DNA of 64,000 bases from Gammaproteobacteria bacterium (GTDB lineage Bacteria > Pseudomonadota > Gammaproteobacteria > Eutrophobiales > Eutrophobiaceae): contig WLWS01000001.1 of the NCBI GenBank assembly GCA_012103475.1, positions 62,001-126,000 of the forward strand, given 5' to 3'. How positions within the stretch are numbered: position 1 is the first letter of the stretch; each line of letters starts with the position of its first letter. The notes beneath the pieces are model-generated. The model was not told where the DNA came from and made no database searches. It saw only the letters and a list, made by a program, of their open reading frames with translations. The translations under genes and the position numbers were made by a program. This document shows positions 37,209 to 47,553 of this stretch, piece after piece.

Positions 37209-38387
37209 CTACTTGAATATATGATGCTGAGTCTGATTGGCGTCGATAAAATCCCAATCGTAAGTAACGCCGAGACCGGGGCCTTCTGGTACCGGCAAAT
37301 AACCATCAGCAGGCAGATCTTCCACCTGATCGGAATAGCCACAAGCGTAAACCGGCGGCACCATATTGGGCATATCCGGTCCGACCAGCGCCATTTCATA
37401 CATCAGAGAGTTACGCATCGCAGACAGGCACAGGCGATGCGCCGGGCCGACAGCATGCAATTGTAAATCGAGCCCTAATCCTTCACAAAAATGCGCAATT
37501 TTCATCACTCCGGTAATACCCATATCGTACTCAGGGTCGGCGTGTATCATGTCGCAGCCACCGTTAACCAGAAAAGAGGCTTTTTGTTCAAGACCACGAA
37601 CATGTTCACTGATCAGTAAGGGCGTTTTCAATTTTTCCCGTAGGCGCTGATGGCCGTACGCGGAAACAGAAAGATCTCGATAAGGATCTTCGTACCACAG
37701 GCAATTAACCTCATCTGCCACCTTGCCCAGAGACAGTGCATCCATCCAGGTTCGCAACATGCAGGCCGGATCGATCATCAAGGCATAATCATCACCTATT
37801 CTTTCTCGTATACCGCGAAGGTTTTCTGCTTCACGACGAACATTGCCATCCTTCCAGCCATGTATTTTAAAACCATGAAAACCAATACGTTTACATTCCT
37901 CGGCATAGTCGGCGTAGTCCGCCGCAGTATTCAAACCACCTTTGCTCTCCTGCCCACCATAAGTACTGGCATAAGTCGGTAAGGTGTCACGGTAACCACC
38001 AAGCATACTTTTCACCGATACATCATGCATTCGACCGCACAGATCCCAGATAGCGATGTCGAGAGAACCGTGGCCCATGTGGTCATAGGCACGAATTTCC
38101 CTTTTCAGCGTGTCATAGATTTCTTCACGCCGTTCCGGATCGTGTCCAAGTAATAATGGCGCCAGCATGCAGGCCTGGCCAAAGGAGGATGGCGTGCCCA
38201 CCCAGTTTGTGACGTAGCCACCCATTATCCCTTCGTCATTATGAATACGCACGGCCCAGCGCTTCGGGCTGAATGTTGAGCCTTTTACATAAGCCATATT
38301 GCCAACACCGGCCGCAGCCGTTTCAAGACCAATGTTATCAACGCTAAAACTGAATTCGGTCAGTTCAACGGAAGTAATTTTACTCAT
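37209..38387 (-). CDS. Enolase-superfamily (mandelate racemase/muconate lactonizing) enzyme 1
   Basis: 392 aa; FKIHGW, MIDPAC, WYEDPY, ISEHV, LHAVGP active-site strands. Confidence 0.88.
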   Translation of the reverse strand: MSKITSVELTEFSFSVDNIGLETAAAGVGNMAYVKGSTFSPKRWAVRIHNDEGIMGGYVTNWVGTPSSFGQACMLAPLLLGHDPERREEIYDTLKREIRAYDHMGHGSLDIAIWDLCGRMHDVSVKSMLGGYRDTLPTYASTYGGQESKGGLNTAADYADYAEECKRIGFHGFKIHGWKDGNVRREAENLRGIRERIGDDYALMIDPACMLRTWMDALSLGKVADEVNCLWYEDPYRDLSVSAYGHQRLREKLKTPLLISEHVRGLEQKASFLVNGGCDMIHADPEYDMGITGVMKIAHFCEGLGLDLQLHAVGPAHRLCLSAMRNSLMYEMALVGPDMPNMVPPVYACGYSDQVEDLPADGYLPVPEGPGLGVTYDWDFIDANQTQHHIFK

Positions 38388-38411
38388 GATAATTATCCTG
38401 TGAAAAAACTC

Positions 38412-39317
38412 TTAAGAAGATTTGCTGTCCAGCCAGTAATTGTCCTCCCCCGCAAGGCGTCTGATGTAACCCGCCGTGGGCGTGGAAAAATGTGTGCCGA
38501 TAATCAGCACATCACTGTCAACATACATTGAAAATATTTTGTTACGTGTCTGTAAGCCCTTTTCCTGATCACTGTCCGCAGAGCTACACCAATGCGGCCG
38601 CGAAAACTGTACCGGATGATGCACAAAATCACCGGTAATCACAGCTTCCTTACCCTCGGAACTGATATGCACACTGACATGCCCCGGCGTATGACCCGGT
38701 GTCGGTATCAGTTTCACGCCCTCACAAACTTGATGTTCGCAATCAACCAGCTCCACCAGGTTTGCCTCGACTATCGGGCGAATAGACTGCTGCAAAACCG
38801 GACCGATTTCTATCTCATCTTCATTCGCATCCCAGTGCTCCCACTCTTCCTTTGCAAACAGATAACGGGCTTCAGTGAAAGTAGGTACCCATTCATCATT
38901 AACCAGCATAGTATTCCAGCCAACATGGTCAACGTGCAGATGTGTACATAGGACAGTATCGATACTGTCTTTCGCATAACCTGCCTGTTCAAGATCGCTC
39001 AGGAAAGTCGTTTGCATCTTGTCCCAATCCGGCACCGCGAGTTGTTTATCGTTACCGATGCAGGTATCAACAATGATTCGTCTTTCGCCCGTATCGATAA
39101 TGAGAGCGTGCACACTGAAAATCAGATCGCCATCGTCATTCATGAAATGTGGATTCATCCAGTCCAGTGTTTTACATAGTTCATTCTCGGCATCCGGCAG
39201 GACGAAGGCATTATTTCCCCAGACTACAAGTTCAACGATGCGGGTAATTTTGATCTCGCCGATCTGCCATTGCAAACTGATGTCCCGTTCCGTATTACAT
39301 TCTTTAAATGCCATCAT
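38412..39317 (-). CDS. MBL-fold metallohydrolase
   Basis: 301 aa; CTHLHVDHVGWN, TPGHTPGHVSV, TGDFVHHPVQ. Confidence 0.92.
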   Translation of the reverse strand: MMAFKECNTERDISLQWQIGEIKITRIVELVVWGNNAFVLPDAENELCKTLDWMNPHFMNDDGDLIFSVHALIIDTGERRIIVDTCIGNDKQLAVPDWDKMQTTFLSDLEQAGYAKDSIDTVLCTHLHVDHVGWNTMLVNDEWVPTFTEARYLFAKEEWEHWDANEDEIEIGPVLQQSIRPIVEANLVELVDCEHQVCEGVKLIPTPGHTPGHVSVHISSEGKEAVITGDFVHHPVQFSRPHWCSSADSDQEKGLQTRNKIFSMYVDSDVLIIGTHFSTPTAGYIRRLAGEDNYWLDSKSS

Positions 39318-39339
39318 AATGTTTCTCCTGCTCTGTCAA

Positions 39340-40620
39340 CTAATCAAACAAACGTTTGCCCGAGGCAAACACTAGATAAAATACCAGACCGAATAAATAA
39401 ACAGCTGCGGCTACCTGAAAAACCAGAGTCCATGAGTCCGTCCAGCTAAGAATCAAGCCACTGACATAGACGCCGATGATTCCGGGTATGGTGCCGGCAG
39501 TGTTTGACAGACCCATCAGAACACCAGCATAACGTGGCGCAATATCCAGATGATTAACGATGAAACCACCGGCGGAAAAAGCGATGAAAATATTGGCGAG
39601 CGTCATCAATGCGATTGCGGCTGAAGCACTTTCAACGTAACCAACAAAGAGTAATATTAAGGCCGGGCCACCAAAGCCGATGCTTTGCATGGTTTTGCGA
39701 ATCTTTGTTGTTTGCCAGCCGCGCATGCTTAGCTTGTCAGCAATGAAACCGGCAATATTGAAAAACAAAAACGCGGCTATGTAGGGAAACATGGAGAAAA
39801 TACCGACCGAGGCAAAATCCACATTCAAACCTTTGTTAACGTAAGTAGGTAACCAGGCCAGCAAGACATAGGTACCCCAGTTTGAACAAAAGTGACCGAC
39901 TATAATCGCCCAGACTGCTGGCGAACTGAGTAATATGCGCCAGGGTGGTGATTCCGTTGCTTCCTTTGGCGCTGCATCTTTTTTAATCAGAGCGAGTTCA
40001 CTTTCACTTATGCTCGGATGGGTATCAGGATAGGAAGTCGCCAGTCTTTGCCAGATGACAAACCAGACAAGGCCAAACAAACCAAAAGAATAGAAGGCCC
40101 ACTGCCAACCATAATTGAGAACAATCCATGGTGTCACCAGCAAGCCGAATACAATGCCAAGGGGTATCGCGGAGAAAGTTGCGCCGATAGCCCGCGCCGC
40201 TTCATTGCGTGGCAACCAACGACCATACAAACTATAAATGGCCGGCAGAGCGACACCCTCTCCTGCACCCATACCAATACGGGCCAGAATCAACCCTGCG
40301 AATCCGGCATAGGCTGCAAAGGGCGTAATAAAGGTAAACAGCGACCAGACTAAAACGGCGATGCCGAGTAGTAATTTGCCACCGAAACGATCCGCAAGCC
40401 GACCACACAGTACCTGGGTCAGGAGATAGCCGATAAAGAATGAAGACAGGACCATGCCCTGAACATCCGGACTCCAGTCGAGTTCCTTCGACATCGGAAT
40501 GATGGCAATGGAAATATTAACCCGGTCCATGTAGCAGACGAACATGGCAGCGACAGACAAACCGGCCACGGTGTAACGTCTTGGCCAGTATTCGCGCAAG
40601 GACAAACTCGCTTGATTCAT
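39340..40620 (-). CDS. MFS transporter, ACS (anion:cation symporter)-like
   Basis: 426 aa; 12-TM pattern, YMDRVNISIAIIPMSKELDWSPDVQGMVLSSFFIGYLLTQVLCGRLADRFGGK. Confidence 0.92.
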   Translation of the reverse strand: MNQASLSLREYWPRRYTVAGLSVAAMFVCYMDRVNISIAIIPMSKELDWSPDVQGMVLSSFFIGYLLTQVLCGRLADRFGGKLLLGIAVLVWSLFTFITPFAAYAGFAGLILARIGMGAGEGVALPAIYSLYGRWLPRNEAARAIGATFSAIPLGIVFGLLVTPWIVLNYGWQWAFYSFGLFGLVWFVIWQRLATSYPDTHPSISESELALIKKDAAPKEATESPPWRILLSSPAVWAIIVGHFCSNWGTYVLLAWLPTYVNKGLNVDFASVGIFSMFPYIAAFLFFNIAGFIADKLSMRGWQTTKIRKTMQSIGFGGPALILLFVGYVESASAAIALMTLANIFIAFSAGGFIVNHLDIAPRYAGVLMGLSNTAGTIPGIIGVYVSGLILSWTDSWTLVFQVAAAVYLFGLVFYLVFASGKRLFD

Positions 40621-40668
40621 ATTAACTGTCTTTTATCATTTAGTGACAGCAACAACACTGCCGGGAAT

Positions 40669-41778
40669 TTATTCAGGCATGCGCAGAATAGGTTTAATGA
40701 CCTCACCGGTAACGGCACTGTCGTATACGGCCTGATTGATATCAGCAAAATCATAAAATTTGACGAAGCGATCGTAGGGCAGATGTCCCTGACGAAACAG
40801 TTCAGCAAGATAAGGCACAAAATTCTGGACATTGGCTTCGCCCATGACGACGCCGCGAATACCACGTCCGAATACGACCTGATCCATTTCCAGTGGCACC
40901 GTGATTGCAGAAGGTGTGACACCGACCTGTGCGCACCAGCCGGGTGGCGTTAAACAATTAACTGCCTGTAAAACCACAGTCGGAACACCTGTGCATTCCA
41001 TGGAATAATTGGCACCCCCAGCGGTCAGAGATAGAATTTTCTCCACAACATCACCTTGCTCAGGGTTAATCACATCTGTCGCACCAATCTCGAGCGCCAT
41101 CTGCAATCGCGCCTGATTAATATCAACAACGATTATCTTGCTACAGCCGCTTAATTTCGCACCCATAACTCCGGCAAGACCTACTGTACCGGCGCCAAAT
41201 ATAGCAATGCTGGAACCCGGTTCCGGTTTGAGCGCATTCATTACGGTGCCAACACCGGTAGTCAGGCCGCAACCCAGGGGACCCATCAATTCCAGTGGTA
41301 AATCTGAGGGAACTTTGATGACACCACGAGTTGAGGCAATCACATGAGTGGAAAAGGAGGATTGGGCAACGAAACGACCTCGCATAGCTTCGCCATCACA
41401 AACCAGACAGGTGCTGCCGTCGACACGTTCGCCACTGAGATTCCTTTGCGCAAATTCAACACAGTAAAATGGCAGGCCACTGTGACAGTTTCGACAATGT
41501 CCACAGGAATCCCCGCAGAGTACAACATGATCACCAACCTTCACGTGAGTGACTGACTCGCCTACCTGTTCGACCACACCTGCCCCTTCGTGCCCAAGCA
41601 CCATTGGTAGCGGCAATGCGAATGCCTGTTCCTTAACGGCAATATCCGTATGGCAAATTCCGGTTGCCTTGATTTTGACCTGAACTTCGTCGCTGCGGGG
41701 TGGCAGTAACTCCATCTCGCGCAATTCAAATGGTTTTTCAGGCGAAAGTGCAATCGCTGCCAATGTTTGTGCTGACAT
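40669..41778 (-). CDS. Zn-dependent alcohol dehydrogenase (aryl-alcohol dehydrogenase-like)
   Basis: 369 aa; GICHTDIAVKE, GHEGAGVVEQVG, CGHCRNCHSGLPFYC, IFGAGTVGLAGVMGAKLSG. Confidence 0.92.
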   Translation of the reverse strand: MSAQTLAAIALSPEKPFELREMELLPPRSDEVQVKIKATGICHTDIAVKEQAFALPLPMVLGHEGAGVVEQVGESVTHVKVGDHVVLCGDSCGHCRNCHSGLPFYCVEFAQRNLSGERVDGSTCLVCDGEAMRGRFVAQSSFSTHVIASTRGVIKVPSDLPLELMGPLGCGLTTGVGTVMNALKPEPGSSIAIFGAGTVGLAGVMGAKLSGCSKIIVVDINQARLQMALEIGATDVINPEQGDVVEKILSLTAGGANYSMECTGVPTVVLQAVNCLTPPGWCAQVGVTPSAITVPLEMDQVVFGRGIRGVVMGEANVQNFVPYLAELFRQGHLPYDRFVKFYDFADINQAVYDSAVTGEVIKPILRMPE

Positions 41779-41890
41779 AGCTCCTCCTGTTAATGAATCA
41801 AGTTTAGCTGTTCGACAAGCCGGACCGCATCATCTTTAGTACGAGTTTCGCTCTATAAGCGAAAAAGTATAGAGAAGTCATGCTCGCCGG

Positions 41891-41931
41891 CTTTTGCAGT
41901 GGATGCCAGCTTTTTATCTTTTGGTGCCAAA
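41891..41931 (+). promoter_or_regulatory. Site 1 of the GRTGCCA direct-repeat motif (adh / araC divergent promoter)
   Basis: cttttgcagtggatgccagctttttatcttttggtgccaaa; half-sites gatgcca and ggtgcca 21 bp apart. Confidence 0.75.
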
Positions 41932-41952
41932 GCTGCTATTATTGAAATCACT

Positions 41953-42996
41953 ATGTCCACCTATTCACTAACAAATAGCTGGCTGTCCGCACTGGTAAGA
42001 GCGGTAGAGACCTACAACATCGATCCTCACGATCTGCTTGTTGGCGAACTGCAGACCGATGACCTGTCCAAGCCCGTCAACGCCAGAATTGATCACGATG
42101 CCATGACTAGAATGTGGAGACGCGCGTCTGTAATAACCAACGACCCCGCCATCGGCCTGGTAGCCGCCGGTTTCGTCGGCCCCGCCACTTTTGGATCGGT
42201 CTCATTTGCCATGAACGCGAGTGACTGTACCTCAACAGCATTGAGGGCATTGGTACGATATTCTGTACTTGGTTCCAACGCCGCCACATGGACCTTCAGA
42301 CAGGATGAGAAATATGTGGAGCTCACTCAAAAAATGCGCGGGCCGATCGGTGCTTCAGAGCAAAAGGACGCCAATGCTGCCGGCATTTTGCATATATGCC
42401 GAAGCCTGGGCGATCCGCGTCTGCGTTACGAAAAACTGGTGATTGGCAGACCAGCTCCGAAAGACATCTCACGCTGGCGTGAACATTTTTCTCTGGTACC
42501 TGAGTTTCAGGATAACGGCATCAGCTTTATGCGTTTTTCCCGCGAGGCTGTCGATGAGCGCTGGCCCAACTATGAACCGGAATTATTTGAACTGAGTATT
42601 TCCATACTCGAAAGAAAATTGAAACAAGTAGGCAAGTCCTCCTTCCTTGCTCAGGTTAAGGGGCAAATAATTGAAGGACTGGAACAGGGTAATATTCATA
42701 TTGATCTGGTTGCGGATAAACTGGGGATCAGCCGACGTACCCTGCAAAGACGTCTGTGGACGGAAAGCCACTACACTTACAGCAATCTTTTTCAAGCTGT
42801 CAGACGTTCTCTCGCCAATCGTTACCTGCTCAGTTCATCGCGCTCGGTGGAAGAAATAAGCGATCTTCTCGGCTATTCAAATGTCTCAAGTTTTAGCAGA
42901 AGCTTTCGCCAGGGCTTTGGTACGACACCAACAGAATATCGTCGTCAAACCAGCAGTTCAGATACCGAAATTCTGGAATCGATCGGTCCCTTGTAG
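41953..42996 (+). CDS. AraC-family regulator (arabinose-binding-domain / OruR-VqsM-like)
   Basis: C-terminal HTH IHIDLVADKLGISRRTLQRRLWTESHYTYSNLFQAVRRSLANRYL...LLGYSNVSSFSRSFRQGFGTTPTEYR; start moved from 41899 to ATG 41953 because the longer ORF covers the motif. Confidence 0.9.
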   Translation: MSTYSLTNSWLSALVRAVETYNIDPHDLLVGELQTDDLSKPVNARIDHDAMTRMWRRASVITNDPAIGLVAAGFVGPATFGSVSFAMNASDCTSTALRALVRYSVLGSNAATWTFRQDEKYVELTQKMRGPIGASEQKDANAAGILHICRSLGDPRLRYEKLVIGRPAPKDISRWREHFSLVPEFQDNGISFMRFSREAVDERWPNYEPELFELSISILERKLKQVGKSSFLAQVKGQIIEGLEQGNIHIDLVADKLGISRRTLQRRLWTESHYTYSNLFQAVRRSLANRYLLSSSRSVEEISDLLGYSNVSSFSRSFRQGFGTTPTEYRRQTSSSDTEILESIGPL

Positions 42997-42998
42997 CT

Positions 42999-44012
42999 TT
43001 ATGGACTTAGCTGAACCTTAATCGAATTGCTGTGCTTGTCTTCCGCTACCGCGAAGGCCTCGGCGACCTGATCAAGTTTAAAGCGGTGAGTGTTTAAGAC
43101 CTCCAGTTGCCCGGCATACTTTCTCACCAAATCCGCGGCAAGCATCAGATCGGATCTGACACCTTCCTGACCGTGACAATTCGACGCAACCAGAGTCAAC
43201 TCATTAGTCATAAAACGCAAAGCAGGAATAGACGGATTATTTTTGAAGGCTCCAAGCAGCAGGATTGTGCCACCGGTCCTTGCCAATAAAACAGCATCAC
43301 TTAATGTGTTAGCAATACCGCCAACTGTTTCTATAACAACATCGATATACTGATCGCCAAGTTCCTCAAGCAGACTCTCTGAGTCCTTAAAAACAGCACT
43401 CGCACCGAAGTGTCTCGCGACTTCCTGTTGATGCTTATGCCGGGCACTGACAAAAACTTCTTCAGCGCCGGCAGCGTAGGCACTCAAAATAGAAAGCAAA
43501 CCAATTGAACCTGCTCCCAAAATCGCCACCCGTTTACCCAACTGGATATTCGCTCGCCGGGCCCCGCGCACACATATGCCCATAGGTTCAATCAGGGCTG
43601 TAATATTAGGCGGGATGTCGCTGCCAGTGAGAACAATTATTGACTCTGGCACTTGTATAAATTCTGCCAGACCACCCGGTAAGGTATGACCGAAGAATTC
43701 CTTGCTGGCACAACGATTAGGGTTACCACTTCTGCAATGTTCGCAAGTCCCACAACCCAGCACGGGTTCAACCATTACTGAGGTGCCAGTTTTAAGTTCG
43801 ACATTATCACCAGTACTGTCAATCACAGCAGCTATTTCATGACCGGGGCGAATACCGGCAGGAGAACCAAGAATACCTGTCTTGATGTGCAAATCCGTAC
43901 CGCAAATACCAACTGCTGTCACAGCCAATTGGCACCAGCCAGGTTGTAATTCGGGAATGTCGACGCGCTGAATGCTTATGCTTCCATCTTCCGCAAACAC
44001 CGCCGCTTTCAT
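42999..44012 (-). CDS. Zn-dependent dehydrogenase (sorbitol/threonine dehydrogenase-like)
   Basis: 337 aa; GICGTDLHIK, GHEIAAVID, CGTCEHCRSGNPNRC. Confidence 0.92.
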   Translation of the reverse strand: MKAAVFAEDGSISIQRVDIPELQPGWCQLAVTAVGICGTDLHIKTGILGSPAGIRPGHEIAAVIDSTGDNVELKTGTSVMVEPVLGCGTCEHCRSGNPNRCASKEFFGHTLPGGLAEFIQVPESIIVLTGSDIPPNITALIEPMGICVRGARRANIQLGKRVAILGAGSIGLLSILSAYAAGAEEVFVSARHKHQQEVARHFGASAVFKDSESLLEELGDQYIDVVIETVGGIANTLSDAVLLARTGGTILLLGAFKNNPSIPALRFMTNELTLVASNCHGQEGVRSDLMLAADLVRKYAGQLEVLNTHRFKLDQVAEAFAVAEDKHSNSIKVQLSP

Positions 44013-44017
44013 CTTGC

Positions 44018-45142
44018 TTAATCTTCTATTATGAACTCAGGATTAATTTCCACACCCAGACCGGGAGATTTTGGCAAGGCCAGATAACCTTCTTCATCAA
44101 CAGCAGGTGGCTTGTTCAGTATGGCGAGGAAATTCTGATAAGCACCAATGGGAGGATCATTCACTAACTCGAGATAAGGTGCGTGTGACCAACTCGCCAC
44201 CATATGCATATGCGCAATCAGGCCGAGTTTGACGTAACCATTGTGCGGTACGATCTGCTTATTATATTGCCGGGCAATTTCTCCAACCTTTAAAGTCTCA
44301 GTAATACCAGTCAATACCAGACATTCCGGTTGCAGAATACTATAGCTATTTCGTTTACACATTTCCTCAAATTCGAACAGGACACTACTGTTTTCTCCGC
44401 CGGCAATCGGTATTTCCAGTGCCTCACCCAGCTTTGTCAGTTCATCAAAGGCGTAGCGTGGTCTGGGTTCTTCGAGCCAGCTGCAACCAAGGTTCTGTAA
44501 TTCGAGACCAGTTTCGTAAGCCCTTTTGTAATCCCAACGTACACCCGGCTGCCAGCTACCTTTCGACTGGGCCTGATTGGCATCCGCCATGATTTTCATA
44601 TCATCCCCTACCGCTTCTCGCACACAGGAGACTGTGCGCAGATCTTCCTTCATGCTTTCATGATGCAAACGTAACTTAATGGCCTGCCAACCCTCCTCCT
44701 TCAGCTTCAATGCCATATCCGCCCGTTCTTCGGGTTCGGAGAGCAGAACCATAGCCGCATAAGGAACAATTTTGTCTTTTTTACCACCCCATAATTTGTA
44801 AAGCGGCTGATTTTTGGCTTTGCCAACAATATCCCACAAGGCGATATCGACACCGGCAACGTGTTGATAGTGGGTTCCGAATTGCAGATAGTATTCGAGC
44901 ATTGCACTGAGCTGTTCGACCTGTAATGGATCTTTTCCCACAAGAAGTTTTTCAAGTGTCGGCAGGAAGCGTTCATCTATTTCAGGACCGATGCCCTTAA
45001 GGCCTTCATCGGTTTCAATTTCAACGTAAGAACCGCCACCGATTTGTACTGGTAAGTAATCGCCCGGGCTCCAGGCCAGTTCAAGTGCGCCCAGTTCTTC
45101 AAGGACACGTAATCGACGAAGCCGTATTTTACTTATTTTCAT
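44018..45142 (-). CDS. Enolase-superfamily (MR/MLE) enzyme 2
   Basis: 374 aa; AIKLRLH, MADANQ, LEEPRP, GGENS, PHNGY. Confidence 0.9.
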   Translation of the reverse strand: MKISKIRLRRLRVLEELGALELAWSPGDYLPVQIGGGSYVEIETDEGLKGIGPEIDERFLPTLEKLLVGKDPLQVEQLSAMLEYYLQFGTHYQHVAGVDIALWDIVGKAKNQPLYKLWGGKKDKIVPYAAMVLLSEPEERADMALKLKEEGWQAIKLRLHHESMKEDLRTVSCVREAVGDDMKIMADANQAQSKGSWQPGVRWDYKRAYETGLELQNLGCSWLEEPRPRYAFDELTKLGEALEIPIAGGENSSVLFEFEEMCKRNSYSILQPECLVLTGITETLKVGEIARQYNKQIVPHNGYVKLGLIAHMHMVASWSHAPYLELVNDPPIGAYQNFLAILNKPPAVDEEGYLALPKSPGLGVEINPEFIIED

Positions 45143-45164
45143 TGTTTGTCTTTACCTGTTTTTG

Positions 45165-47375
45165 TTATCTGCTTTGCTTGTCAGAAAGCCAGGTTAGCTG
45201 CGCGCTTTCCTTAATTCCCAGTACCACTTGTCTGTCTTCCCACGCCCGGGCTTTTACATAGTGCTGAATTTTCTCTACCTGTGCTTTCTTGAGCACATCG
45301 TTGAATGCTGCCATACCGTTCGCTGCCAGAATGCCTTCCAGAACGATGCGATCGAAAATTTCGTGTCGCTCTGCCGGCAGCAAACGCAGATCAGGAATTG
45401 ATCCGCCAGATCGCGCTAGTAATCCGTGACACATAGCACAATAATTATTATAGAGTCCCTCACCTTCGCCCAGTACAGCACTTTCTACCGCAATTCTGGT
45501 TTGCTCCGGGATAATTTTATCCACGACGCTGGCGGGAGGTAATTCTTCTTTTCCACCCAGTGCAAAAGTCAGCAGGCGTCCGAAGTTGCCATACTTTGTT
45601 GAGGCCGTATCGGTCTCGCCACCGAACAAGTCTGCGCCTCCGCCACCGGTAAGAACAGAAAGGTATTGTCTGTTATTAAATTCGAATGTGACCGGTGGCG
45701 CCAATATTGAGGTATAGGTATTGAACTGCCATAAGAGTTCCCCGTTCTCCTTATCATAGGCACTCAATTGACCTGCTGCATCTCCCTGAAAAACCAGACC
45801 ACCAGCGCTTGCCAGTACACCACCATTCCAGTAATAAGGGTTTCGTACACTCCACTTTGTTTCTCCAGTGAGTGGATCAAAAGCTTTCAGAGCACCACCA
45901 GGTGTCGGTTGTTCAGCAACATTGTCTATAAACAATTGCGCCAGCCGACCCATTTCCAGTCCAATGTTCCAACGACCCGGATCGCGACGATAAGATCCGA
46001 ATTGCTTCCATTCGTCGGCAATGGAAAAAATAAGCGGACTTTCCTGGGTAGGGATGTAAACCAGCCCGGCATCGACATCAACTGACATCGCCTGCCAGTT
46101 ATGAGCCCCGGCAGACCCCGGTAACACCCATTTTTCTTTTTCGAGGTAGTCCAGTTCGGAATTTTCGACCGGCCGCCCAGTCTCCATATCAACATGACTG
46201 GCCTAGGTAACGAGGCTATAAGGGTGAGCTCTCAACAACTCACCATCACTACGATCCAGAACATAGAAAAAGCCGTTCTTGGGAGCCTGCATCAGCACCT
46301 TGCGTAGCTGACCATCTACTTTCATTTCGGCCAGAGCAATGTCCTGTACCGCGGTATAATCCCAATTGTCTCCCGGAGTTGTCTGGTAGTACCACCTCAT
46401 CTCACCAGTGTCCGCATCAAGCGCAACAATGGATGAAAGAAAAAGATTATCACCACCTTCTGGTGAGCGAATCGCACGCGCCCAGGGAGAACCGTTACCA
46501 ACTCCTATATAAAGATGATTAAATTCCGGATCGTAAACAATGCTGTTCCAGACAGTGCCACCACCACCGTGCTTCCACCATTGATCTCCCGTCCAGGTGC
46601 TCGCGGCATGTTCCAGTTCTTTATGTTCAAAGGGTAAAGAGGGATCACCGGGAACTGTAAAGAATCGCCATAGCTGCTCACCGTTTTGCGCATCATAAGC
46701 CGTAACATAACCACGTACACCGAATTCAGCTCCGCCATTACCAATAAAAACTTTTCCACGTGCGACCCGTGGTGCACCGGTAATGGTGTAAAAGCGCTCG
46801 CGATCGATCAGCGTATCGACCTGCCATAGTTCTTCACCATTTGAAGCATCAAGTGCGATTAGCCGACCATCGAGTGTGCCTACGTAGACGCGCCCTTTAT
46901 AAATGGCCACGCCTCGATTAACCGCATCACAACAGGCTCGTCGCGACCAGTCCCTGGGAACCTGCGGATCAAACTGCCAAAGTACTTCACCGCTATCCGC
47001 CTCGATCGCAAACACCCGACTCCATGCGCTGCTGACATACATGATGCCATCGATAACTAAAGGGGTAGCTTCCTGAGCACGATTGGTGCCCATATCCAGA
47101 TGCCAGGCCAGGCCGAGCTCAGAGATTGAATCGCGATTGATATCCTTCAGCGGTGAAAAGCGACGTTCGTGATAACCCAGACCATAAGCCAGCCAGTTTC
47201 CCTCCTCGCTGGCATGATTGATGATGCGTTGATCGTCCACATCAGCAACTGTTGCTTTCAGGACAGGTATCTTAGCCGGATTCGATTCAGCTGACTCCGG
47301 TGGCGTCGACTCGCTACAGGCTGCTAACAGCAAGAAAGTTACTGACGCAAAATATTTATATGCACTGAGATTCAT
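45165..47375 (-). pseudogene. PQQ-dependent (quinohaemoprotein) dehydrogenase, lipoprotein signal, C-terminal cytochrome c; interrupted by in-frame TAG at 46203-46205
   Basis: ORFs 46203-47375 and 45165-46187 are in the same frame, joined as HPYSLVT-TAG-ASHVDMETGRPVE; vicinal CC (RRACCDAVNRG), CAMCH haem motif, lipobox LLAACS. Confidence 0.9.
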
Positions 47376-47472
47376 AAAAGCATATTTCTCATAAGCGTAA
47401 CGAACTTATAAATATTTCTCTTAAGGTTCATCGATAGCATACGCTTGATAATAGAGAACAGTATTCCAGGTG

Positions 47473-47513
47473 GGTGTTCAGTCGATGCCAGCTTTTTAGC
47501 ATTAGGTGTCAGA
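47473..47513 (+). promoter_or_regulatory. Site 3 of the GRTGCCA direct-repeat motif, upstream of PQQ dehydrogenase
   Basis: gtgttcagtcgatgccagctttttagcattaggtgtcaga; gatgcca and ggtgtca 21 bp apart. Confidence 0.65.
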
Positions 47514-47553
47514 ATCCATAATCGCAAATTTCGCCTTGCTTTGACATTCAGGC

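Noticed and set aside
40628-40650. gtcttttatcatttagtgacagc upstream of the MFS gene, resembling one half of the GRTGCCA motif
   Set aside because: Only the spacer and one degenerate half-site (agtgaca) match; no second half-site 21 bp away. The MFS gene is probably read through from the ADH promoter
41899-41952. N-terminal extension MDASFLSFGAKAAIIEIT of the AraC ORF
   Set aside because: The extension overlaps the conserved 41-bp regulatory element; ATG at 41953 is more likely the start
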